Source: Bacteroidales bacterium (GTDB lineage: Bacteria; Bacteroidota; Bacteroidia; Bacteroidales; F082). Taken from it: DNA of 52,876 nt. The translations under genes were made by a program, and so were the position numbers. Positions 23,539-30,936 of the stretch are shown here, piece after piece. Numbering within the stretch: the stretch's first letter is position 1; every line of letters begins with the position of its first letter. Where the stretch lies: contig JACCQN010000023.1 in the NCBI GenBank assembly GCA_015709215.1, positions 1-52,876 of the forward strand, given 5' to 3'. The notes below the pieces were generated by a model. It did not search any database, was not told the DNA's origin, and was given only the letters and a program-made list of their open reading frames with translations.

Positions 23539-26433
23539 ATGAAGCGTATTTTTCTGATAATCAGTTTTATAATTTCAGTTGTGAGTTTGCAGGCTCAAAA
23601 CGGAAAAATCAGGGGAACCATTTTCGAAGACCTGAGTGGTGAAACATTGGTTGGAGTTACGGTGCTTCTAGTAGGCACAACTACCGGCACAATGTCTGAT
23701 CTTGATGGACAGTTTACTCTTGAAGTAGCTCCAGGGAAATATACGCTGCAATTGTCCTATATTTCATATCAGACCATAGTGTTGGAAAATGTTGTTGTAG
23801 AAGCAGATAAGGTCACTATACTTGATAATCTGATCATGAAAGAAAGCAGCCAGGAGCTGGCCGAGGTTGTTGTTTCTGCCGAAGCCATTCGCACAACAGA
23901 GGCTGCCTTGCTTACCGTTAAGAAAAAATCAGCTTCCATGCTTGATGGTATCTCATCAGCCAAAATACGACTTACCGGAGATGGGAATGCTGTGGAAGCG
24001 GCCAAGCGCGTTACAGGGGTTTCCATTGAAGATGGTAAATATGTTTATGTGAGAGGTTTAGGTGATCGCTATTCAAAAACTACACTCAACAATGTTGATA
24101 TCCCGGGCCTTGATCCTGACCGAAACTCTTTGCAAATGGATATTTTCCCTACCAATTTGATAAACAATATCATGGTTGTGAAAAACTTTACTGCCGAGCT
24201 TCCGGCTGATTTCACCGGTGGCCTTGTTAATATTGAGACCAAAGATTTTCCCGAATCCAAAACAATATCGGTGTCAGCTGATATGGGTTTTAATCCTGAC
24301 ATGCATTTCAATCCTGATTACTTATCCTACAAAGGTGGCAAAACTGACTTTTTAGGCTTTGATGATGGAACACGGGCCTTGCCTGACGGAGCCAGGGGAA
24401 AAACCATACCCACTCCTTACAACGATGCAGCCGAACAGGAAGTGGTCGATTTTGTCAGAAGTTTTAATCCAACGCTTGGTGCAACAAAACAAAGAAGTTT
24501 TGCTGACTACGGCCTTAGCTTATCAATTGGAAATCAAATTGATATGCTGTCGAAGCACGGGAAATCGCATAAGCTGGGTTATATTTTTTCGTTGACGTAC
24601 AAATCAGAGCAGAAATTCTATGATAATAAGGTTTATGGTGAATATCAGCGATTTATTGATCCTGAAAAATATGAAATGCGCTATGCCACCATTCAAAAAG
24701 GTGCATTGGCCGAGCACAGTGTTCTGATCGGCGGACTGGCGGGTATAGCCTACAAATCTCAGTTTTCAAAGTTAAAATTTACGGCGATGCGCTTGCAAAA
24801 CGGCTTAAGCAGTGCTGGCAAATTTCTTATTGATAATGACGGAGAAGCGGTGGGTCAGTCAGGTTATATTGCCGGATCAGATAATCTGGTGTATAATCAG
24901 CGGGAACTGACAAATATGCTGTTAAACGGAACCCACCTCCTGGGAAGTTCGGGCTGGGAAATCGACTGGCGAATATCACCCACAAAGTCCGGCTCGGATG
25001 ATCCGGATATCAGAAAAACAGCTTTTACATACAGGGAACGTGATACCTTATTTATGGCAGGTGCCGGGGGCAATCCTTCGCGAATCTGGCGTTATCTGGA
25101 TGAAGTGAACAATACCACAAAGATTGATATCACAAAAAATCTGGTGATAAGAAAAAACCCTGCTAAACTGAAATTTGGTGGAAGCCATAACTATAAGATA
25201 AGGGATTATGAAATCCTGTTTTTCGATATTCAGTTTTCGGCCGGACAAAGCTGGGGAAGCTCTGATGCTAACGATGTTTTGAACAATCATAATTTATTTC
25301 CCAACCGACCGAATGGAATTTATTATCAAACCGGAAATAATGATCCAAACTCAAACGAATACAGCTCGAATGTGAATAATCTGGCCGCTTATCTATCGAT
25401 TGAATTTCAGCCTTTTAACAGGTTAAAAACAATAGTGGGTGCCAGACTGGAAAATTTTGTTCTGCGACATACAGGTCGCGATCAGGAGTTCTCTGGAAGC
25501 GGCGGTATTGCAGGTAATAGCCTCGACAATGATATTGTACTTGATGCCTCAGATTTATTCCCTTCAGTTAATTTGATCTATAGCTTAACACCTGATCAAA
25601 ACCTTAGATTAGCTTATGCAAAAACAATTGCCCGACCTTCATTTAAAGAGCTTTCTTATGCACAGATTATCGATCCAATCACCAATCGCATTTTTAATGG
25701 AAGTTTACACAAATATCCCGATTGGGATGGTAATCTGGTTGAGACAAGGATAGATAATCTGGATGTGAGATGGGAATGGTTTCTGGAAAGAGGCCAAATG
25801 ATTAGCCTGAGTGGATTCTTCAAAAAATTTGATAATCCAATCGAATTGGTTCGTATTCCAACGCAACAAACAAGTACTGAATATCAGGCTCGTAACGTAG
25901 GCGATGGACAATTATTTGGATTTGAATTCGAATTGCGTAAAGACATGAGCTTCCTTGCTCCTTCTTTACAAGCTTTGAGCTTTAGTGGAAACCTGACACT
26001 GGTTTATTCAGAGATTGATATGACGGACGCAGAATTTAATTCGCGTAAGACCTATGAAAAAGCAGGGGAGACAATCAAAAAAAAACGAGTTATGGCAGGG
26101 CAGTCGCCTTATGTGATCAACGCAGGCTTAACATACAGCATGGCAGAATATGGCATGGAAACAGGCTTGTTTTATAATATGAAAGGTTCTACACTCACCA
26201 TAGTAGGAGGAGGGCTTTTCCCGGATATCTATGTTGAACCCTTTAATAGTTTAAATTTTAGCATCAATAAAAAGCTTGGTGAATCTGGTAAAACAATGAT
26301 TGATCTCAAGGTTTCTAATCTGCTGGGAGAGACTTTCAACGAAGTTTATAAATCTTTTAAAGCTGAAAACCAGCCATACGAAGTTTATAATCCGGGCAGG
26401 TCATTTAGCCTTGGCTTCAGCTATAATTTCTAA
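23539..26433 (+). CDS. TonB-dependent receptor with carboxypeptidase-regulatory domain
   Basis: A 964-residue outer-membrane transporter using ATG 23539; the frame is open further upstream but those codons run through a terminator hairpin. Order: signal peptide (1-20, ending LQAQ), carboxypeptidase-D regulatory-like domain (about 22-105, GKIRGTIFEDLSGETLVGVTV), TonB plug (about 110-230, with YVRGLGDRYSKTTLNNVDIPG) and a large barrel ending in the aromatic-terminated strand SLGFSYNF. There is no SusD gene. The neighbouring surface lipoprotein probably takes that place. The transported substrate cannot be told from sequence. Confidence 0.92.
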   Translation: MKRIFLIISFIISVVSLQAQNGKIRGTIFEDLSGETLVGVTVLLVGTTTGTMSDLDGQFTLEVAPGKYTLQLSYISYQTIVLENVVVEADKVTILDNLIMKESSQELAEVVVSAEAIRTTEAALLTVKKKSASMLDGISSAKIRLTGDGNAVEAAKRVTGVSIEDGKYVYVRGLGDRYSKTTLNNVDIPGLDPDRNSLQMDIFPTNLINNIMVVKNFTAELPADFTGGLVNIETKDFPESKTISVSADMGFNPDMHFNPDYLSYKGGKTDFLGFDDGTRALPDGARGKTIPTPYNDAAEQEVVDFVRSFNPTLGATKQRSFADYGLSLSIGNQIDMLSKHGKSHKLGYIFSLTYKSEQKFYDNKVYGEYQRFIDPEKYEMRYATIQKGALAEHSVLIGGLAGIAYKSQFSKLKFTAMRLQNGLSSAGKFLIDNDGEAVGQSGYIAGSDNLVYNQRELTNMLLNGTHLLGSSGWEIDWRISPTKSGSDDPDIRKTAFTYRERDTLFMAGAGGNPSRIWRYLDEVNNTTKIDITKNLVIRKNPAKLKFGGSHNYKIRDYEILFFDIQFSAGQSWGSSDANDVLNNHNLFPNRPNGIYYQTGNNDPNSNEYSSNVNNLAAYLSIEFQPFNRLKTIVGARLENFVLRHTGRDQEFSGSGGIAGNSLDNDIVLDASDLFPSVNLIYSLTPDQNLRLAYAKTIARPSFKELSYAQIIDPITNRIFNGSLHKYPDWDGNLVETRIDNLDVRWEWFLERGQMISLSGFFKKFDNPIELVRIPTQQTSTEYQARNVGDGQLFGFEFELRKDMSFLAPSLQALSFSGNLTLVYSEIDMTDAEFNSRKTYEKAGETIKKKRVMAGQSPYVINAGLTYSMAEYGMETGLFYNMKGSTLTIVGGGLFPDIYVEPFNSLNFSINKKLGESGKTMIDLKVSNLLGETFNEVYKSFKAENQPYEVYNPGRSFSLGFSYNF

Positions 26434-26958
26434 AATTTGCTCCCTTTTAATTATTAAATAAAGAGGTTAAACCAAATGTTGAAACAGCTTCTTTTTATTT
26501 TATCTGAATATTGAGTACCCCGCCTAACCACAAAGCCTTAACCCATAAAAAGCAATGACCACCACCGCAATATGGTATGAGAAGAAAAGCAGTAGTAACG
26601 AATGGGCTCGGCCGATGATTACCGCAAAGCTGCATGGTTTCATATCAACTTTATCGAAATAACTTCCAAACCAGGGCAAGGTGAACGCACTACCAATTGT
26701 GGCCACACTGCATAAATGCTGCCAAATTCCGTATGGCTGATTTGAAACACGGCTTCAACTGCCGGAACATAAAGCAGACAATAGAAAAGGTTGTCTAAAA
26801 CTTGAAAAAAAGTCAGCAGAAAATCAAATAGCAAAAGCGGGAAAATTGTACTTTAAAAATGTTTCTTTTTTAGTGTTGAATAATATCAGGATGTTTTAAC
26901 AACCGGCAAAGGTCATAATAATTTCAGACAGCCGAGAAAGCCCTGACAATACCGTTCG
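26434..26958. other. 525-bp region holding a decayed gene
   Basis: Contains no intact gene. The middle part (26524-26834) is the minus-strand remnant described separately; the flanks are AT-rich with no recognisable terminator hairpin for the TonB receptor or for dinB. Confidence 0.6.
26524..26834 (-). pseudogene. Decayed MFS transporter N-terminus
   Basis: Two overlapping minus-strand reading frames join into one recognisable N-terminal third of a major facilitator. The first (26834 to about 26709) reads FFQVLDNLFY...VPAVEAVFQISHTEFGSIYA; the second (about 26708 to 26524) continues as SVATIGSAFTLPWFG, then YFDKVDMK and VIAFYGLRLCG. One base is missing near 26708-26711 (YA then SVATIGSAF), and the glutamine expected after LRLCG is a TAG stop. 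Nothing further of the gene follows, so it has also lost its C-terminal part. It lies downstream of dinB on the same strand. Confidence 0.7.
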
Positions 26959-28128
26959 CTACTCCGACAGCCTCATCCCGCCGGCTCGCCCAACGGCTGT
27001 TTTGCCATAGCGTCTTCGAATTTGATCCATGGTTTGATACAGTTTGGTAATCTCGGGTTTATCATCGAAAAGGTCAAGTTGTTGGGAGCCTCCTACAAGG
27101 TGACTAAACCTCACGCCAACCAGCCGGATCAGCATGCGTCGGTTGTAAAGCTGAGTAAAAAGATCCATCACGGTATTGAGCAGAATATGATCAAATGCGG
27201 TGTAGGCAATGTTTTTTTGACGACTGTGCGTGTCGAAATTGGCATAGCGGATTTTTATGGTAACGCAGCCGGTAAGTTTTTGTTTGTTACGCATCTCAAA
27301 AGTGATTTTTTCCACCATATGGGCTAAGGTTTGTTTCAGCAAAGCCATATCTGTGGTGTCCTGTTCAAAGGTGTGCTCGCTGCTGATTGATTTTTGTTCG
27401 CTGTAAGGCTTAACCGGACTGGGATCGATGCCATTAGCCTTTTTCCACACCACCAGGCCGTTTTTGCCCAGTACCTGTTGCACCATATCGGGAGGCATCA
27501 GGCGCAGGGTGCCGATTTTAGCCACGCCCATAGCCCTCAGCAAGCGATAACCCACTTCGCCTACCATGGGGATTTTTCTGATCGAGAGCGGATCCAGAAA
27601 AGGATGCACCTGATCGGGAAGCACGTGCAGCTCTCCGTTGGGTTTGGCCTGTCCGGTGGCAATTTTCGAAATGGTTTTGTTTTGCGAAAGCCCGAAAGAA
27701 ATGGGCAGACCGGTTTCACGAATGATGCGCTCACGCAGCTCGTGAGTCCATTTATAAGTGCCAAAAAAACGATCCATCCCTGTGAGGTCGAGGTAGTGCT
27801 CGTCCACAGATGTTTTTTCGTAAAGCGGAGCACTGTCGGCGATTACATCGGTTACCAGGCGCGAATAGCGACTGTAGAGTTCCATATCGCCCCGGATATA
27901 AACAGCCTGGCCGCAGAGCTGTCGTGCCATGCGCATTGGCATGGCCGAATGCACGCCAAAGCGCCTTGCTTCATAGCTGCAACTGGCCACTACACCTCGG
28001 TCCGAAACCCCTCCGATAATGACAGGTTTGCCTGTCAACGATGGGTTAACCAAACGTTCTACCGACACAAAAAAAGTGTCGAGGTCAAGATGTGCTATGG
28101 TGCGTTCGGGCATATTGTTAGCTTGCAT
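26959..28128 (-). CDS. dinB: DNA polymerase IV (Y family)
   Basis: Error-prone translesion polymerase of 389 residues. The catalytic motifs are DLDTFFVSVE (steric-gate aromatic F20) and SVDEHYLDLTG with the catalytic Asp-Glu pair; GLSQNKTISKIATGQAKPNG and the IPMVGEVGYRLL helix-hairpin-helix are present. The residue after the catalytic Glu is His where many DinB proteins have Ala. The motif QQLDLF near residue 355 fits the beta-clamp-binding consensus QLxLF. It starts 7 nt after the stop of the exonuclease/GIY-YIG gene, so the two form an operon for damage-related DNA processing. Confidence 0.95.
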   Translation of the reverse strand: MQANNMPERTIAHLDLDTFFVSVERLVNPSLTGKPVIIGGVSDRGVVASCSYEARRFGVHSAMPMRMARQLCGQAVYIRGDMELYSRYSRLVTDVIADSAPLYEKTSVDEHYLDLTGMDRFFGTYKWTHELRERIIRETGLPISFGLSQNKTISKIATGQAKPNGELHVLPDQVHPFLDPLSIRKIPMVGEVGYRLLRAMGVAKIGTLRLMPPDMVQQVLGKNGLVVWKKANGIDPSPVKPYSEQKSISSEHTFEQDTTDMALLKQTLAHMVEKITFEMRNKQKLTGCVTIKIRYANFDTHSRQKNIAYTAFDHILLNTVMDLFTQLYNRRMLIRLVGVRFSHLVGGSQQLDLFDDKPEITKLYQTMDQIRRRYGKTAVGRAGGMRLSE

Positions 28129-28135
28129 TTTGGTT

Positions 28136-29500
28136 TTAAAAAGGTATCAACAAGACCTTAGGATGTTTGCGCAGAAAGGTTTGTATGATTTGTCGCACAT
28201 CACGGTTATCAGGATAAGGCCGGATAAAGTCGTCAGCTTCGGCTATGCCATTATTTAAAAGCGATGCCGGCACATAACCAAATCCCCGATAAACGCCCTG
28301 TTCAATTTTGACGATGGCTTTTTGTTCTGGTTCAATACCTTTTTCGATGATTATAAAATTTTCGTAATCAAAATGGTAGCGTTCGAGGGCTTGCTCAACA
28401 CGTTGGTTGTAATCGGTCGGATTCTCTTCTCCACAACAGGCTCCCAGGCATTGTCCGATCTGATGGTGAAAGCAGGCTCCCTTGCCTGGATACAGCCCGT
28501 TGAGCCCCTGGCAAAGCTTGAACTGTTCGGTGAGTAGAAATAGGTGATTTCTGGCTTCGGCCTGCGAAGCATAAGTGTAATGCGGAGGCAGTGCATCAAT
28601 CGTTTTGGCATATTTGAGGCACTGATAGCCGGCTTCATTTTCGTAACTGTAGAGCCCGTAGTTGAAAAGGGAGCGTCGTTGTGCGCGGTTATAAACGGGT
28701 TTGTGTTTTTTAATTTCATCCGACTCGAGCAGCAAAGCCACCAGCTCGTTGCCGGTGAGTTTGTAGCTTACATCGGCAATATTGTTTTTCATTTCAATGG
28801 CTTTTCGGCTGCTGTTGTTGCTTAGATGCTGCATCACCCGGCTTTTGATATTCACAGATTTACCCACGTAAATAAGCTTTCCGCTTTGGTCGTAAAAGTA
28901 ATAAACGCCATGTGCTTCGGGCAGCTTTTCAATCAGGTGGTGATTCAGGTTGGAGTGCGTGCCTTTAAGGCTTAGCTTTTCGGGCTCGGCTTCGATTGAG
29001 CAAAGCAGCTCAAAAAGACGGGTGGTGGCCAGCGCATCGCCCAGTGCGCGATGACGGTTTTCGATCCGGATATTCAGACTATGGCATAGCTTTCCGAGAC
29101 TGTAGGAGGCTTGCCCGGGAATAAGCTTGCGACTCAGTTTTACGGTATCCATTGTTTGCCGACGAAAATCGTATCCCAGACTTTTATATTCAGCCTGTAT
29201 GAAGCGATAATCAAAACTAACGTTGTGCCCTATCAAAATGGCATCTTCTGTAAATTTGATAAATTCACGGGCTAGCTCGTAAAATTTGGGCGCTCCGGCA
29301 ACCATCTGATCGTTGATGCCGGTGAGCTGTGTGATGCGGTAAGGAATCTTCTTCTCGGGATTGACCAGCGAACTGAAACTGTCAACTACCCGATTCCCAT
29401 CGTGGAGTATGGCAGCAATCTCGGTGATCTTTTCCTGACCGGCTTTCAGTCCGGTAGTTTCTACATCAAGGATGACATATTTTTTCTGAGGCTGATTCAT
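28136..29500 (-). CDS. DnaQ-like exonuclease fused to GIY-YIG (Cho/UvrC-like) nuclease
   Basis: About 454 residues from ATG 29500 (ATG 29509 is an alternative; the open frame reaches 29539 but a -7 element lies there). Residues 5-175 are a DEDD exonuclease: DVETTG (D12, E14), LIGHNVSFDYRF, and HRALGDALATT. From about 195 a GIY-YIG domain follows (HGVYYFY...KLIYVGKSVNIKSRVMQH), with the ALLLESDEIKKHKPVYN catalytic Glu helix and a UvrC/Cho-type cysteine cluster (CQGLNGLYPGKGACFHHQIG, then QCLGACC). Such fusions occur in many bacteria and are thought to act in excision repair. Operon partner: dinB. Confidence 0.9.
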   Translation of the reverse strand: MNQPQKKYVILDVETTGLKAGQEKITEIAAILHDGNRVVDSFSSLVNPEKKIPYRITQLTGINDQMVAGAPKFYELAREFIKFTEDAILIGHNVSFDYRFIQAEYKSLGYDFRRQTMDTVKLSRKLIPGQASYSLGKLCHSLNIRIENRHRALGDALATTRLFELLCSIEAEPEKLSLKGTHSNLNHHLIEKLPEAHGVYYFYDQSGKLIYVGKSVNIKSRVMQHLSNNSSRKAIEMKNNIADVSYKLTGNELVALLLESDEIKKHKPVYNRAQRRSLFNYGLYSYENEAGYQCLKYAKTIDALPPHYTYASQAEARNHLFLLTEQFKLCQGLNGLYPGKGACFHHQIGQCLGACCGEENPTDYNQRVEQALERYHFDYENFIIIEKGIEPEQKAIVKIEQGVYRGFGYVPASLLNNGIAEADDFIRPYPDNRDVRQIIQTFLRKHPKVLLIPF

Positions 29501-29525
29501 GCTTTTCATTCCAAAAACCGATCTA

Positions 29526-29533
29526 CAAAAGTA
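29526..29533 (-). promoter_or_regulatory. -7 element for the exonuclease-dinB operon
   Basis: On the minus strand TACTTTTG (29533-29526) matches TAnnTTTG and lies 16-25 nt upstream of the two candidate ATG codons at 29509 and 29500. It excludes the upstream start at 29539. Confidence 0.55.
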
Positions 29534-29633
29534 AATCATTTTTACATATAACGATTAAAAAATGATCATTTATTTTGATTAGAAATTAATCAAAAATAGT
29601 AATCTTGTTGATTAACAGCAAAGGAAAAAGCTG

Positions 29634-29641
29634 TAATTTTG
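29634..29641 (+). promoter_or_regulatory. Candidate -7 element for the small gene at 29650
   Basis: TAATTTTG matches TAnnTTTG. Only 8 nt separate it from the ATG at 29650, so the transcript would have a very short leader. Confidence 0.4.
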
Positions 29642-29649
29642 CCATCTTT

Positions 29650-29976
29650 ATGACACAATCCTTGATCACATATTTTAGTCAGGTTTTTGAAGTTCGTTCC
29701 GGGGGAGGGATTTCAGATTATCAGCAGATAAAGGATAAGCTCATGCAGATGGACGAATCGCTTGGGATGGCATTTGTACAATTGCAGCAGAGTTTTGAGG
29801 CTTTGACTTTTGTGCAGCGTGACATGGAAATGCGCACAAAAATAAAAGACATCTGGGAGGTTCAGTGCCGTACGATGAAAAGCAGGGTTACGCAAAACTA
29901 TCAGCAGTTTGTTGAGCTTTGCCATCTTCATGGATGGGAAATTGATGCTGAAATGGAACTTTTTGACAAAAATTAA
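29650..29976 (+). CDS. Small conserved-looking protein, function unknown
   Basis: A 108-residue soluble protein starting at ATG 29650; a TTG at 29605 would add 15 residues across the promoter candidate. It is predicted mostly helical, with charged helices MQMDESLGMAFVQLQQSFEALTF and KIKDIWEVQCRTMKSRV, and ends WEIDAEMELF. No motif or family was recognised. Codon use and base composition look like the neighbours. It lies between the exonuclease-dinB operon (divergent) and rpsP. Confidence 0.6.
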   Translation: MTQSLITYFSQVFEVRSGGGISDYQQIKDKLMQMDESLGMAFVQLQQSFEALTFVQRDMEMRTKIKDIWEVQCRTMKSRVTQNYQQFVELCHLHGWEIDAEMELFDKN

Positions 29977-29996
29977 GGTTTTTTTAGGCATAATAC

Positions 29997-30026
29997 TTGT
30001 GAATCAGAAAAAAATGCCGAATTTTG
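29997..30026 (+). promoter_or_regulatory. Candidate rpsP promoter
   Basis: TTGT (29997-30000) followed after 18 nt by GAATTTTG (30019-30026, one mismatch to TAnnTTTG). It leaves a leader of about 45-50 nt before the rpsP ATG. Confidence 0.45.
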
Positions 30027-30079
30027 CAGCCCTGAAATAAAAAGTTTAATACTCTAATTATCAATTAAAATTAAAGCTC

Positions 30080-30760
30080 ATGCCAGCAAGAATCAGATTA
30101 CAACGTCATGGTAAAAAAGGAAGACCTTTTTATCATATTGTAATTGCGGATGGTCGTGCACCACGAGATGGAAGATTTATTGAGAAGATTGGCACCTACA
30201 ATCCCACTACAAACCCTGCCGAAATCATTCTGGATTTCGACAAAGCACTTACTTGGTTGCAGAATGGCGCACAGCCTTCTGACACTGCCCGTGCGATCCT
30301 TTCTTACAAAGGGGTTATTTACAAAAGTCACCTTTTGAAAGGCGTTAAAAAAGGCGCTTTGACCGAGGAACAAGCTGAAGTTAAGTTCCAGAATTGGCTC
30401 AGGGAAAAAGAAGAAAAAATTGAAGCTAAACGTCGTGGCCTTACCGAAGCTGAACGTGTAGAACGCAAAAAAGCACTTGACGAAGAAGCTAAGGTAAATG
30501 AAGCCCGTGCTGCCGAACTCGCCAAGAAAAGAGCGGTAGAATTGAAAGCAGAAAAAGATGCCGCAGCAGAAAAAGCAGCTGAATCTGCAACTGAAGAAAC
30601 TGTTGTTGAAGAAAAAACAAAAGTTGTAGCTGAAGAAACAGCCGAAGTTGTAGCTGAAGAAACAAAGGAAGCTGCCGAAGAAACTAAAGAAGTTGTAGCT
30701 GAGGAAACAACAAAAAAAACTTCTGCTAAAGATACCAAAGTAGATAAAACTGAAGCTTAA
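30080..30760 (+). CDS. rpsP: 30S ribosomal protein S16 with long C-terminal extension
   Basis: Residues 1-85 are a normal S16: [38 protein letters not shown] is split here as [18 protein letters not shown] and [11 protein letters not shown], then the [16 protein letters not shown] segment. The protein then runs to 226 residues, while S16 is often about 80-90. The extra 130 residues are Ala/Glu/Lys-rich helix ([12 protein letters not shown] onward) and end in a low-complexity stretch with VVAEET repeated three times. Similar but usually shorter tails are common in Bacteroidota S16. It is a single-gene transcript with its own terminator. Confidence 0.95.
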   Translation: MPARIRLQRHGKKGRPFYHIVIADGRAPRDGRFIEKIGTYNPTTNPAEIILDFDKALTWLQNGAQPSDTARAILSYKGVIYKSHLLKGVKKGALTEEQAEVKFQNWLREKEEKIEAKRRGLTEAERVERKKALDEEAKVNEARAAELAKKRAVELKAEKDAAAEKAAESATEETVVEEKTKVVAEETAEVVAEETKEAAEETKEVVAEETTKKTSAKDTKVDKTEA

Positions 30761-30781
30761 AAGCGCTTTAGCTTAAGCTAC

Positions 30782-30817
30782 AAAAGCAGCATCTGATTCA
30801 GGTGCTGCTTTTTTTTT
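30782..30817 (+). terminator. Rho-independent terminator of rpsP
   Basis: A 10-bp stem (30782-30791 AAAAGCAGCA with 30803-30812 TGCTGCTTTT) continuing into a run of T to 30817. Inner bases CTGA/TCAG pair as well. Confidence 0.9.
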
Positions 30818-30936
30818 GCGGGTTTTTTTTAGTTTTTGGTTAAAATGTTTGAAATGAACCCGCTAGTTGCAAATAAATTAATTGCTTATCTTTACAGCAT
30901 CATTCAATTAACCGGTTACCATGATTTCTTGTACTT

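Noticed and set aside
27394-28161. A 255-codon plus-strand open frame across dinB
   Set aside because: It is antisense to a fully conserved DinB protein, has no family resemblance and Cys/His-rich composition typical of a shadow frame.
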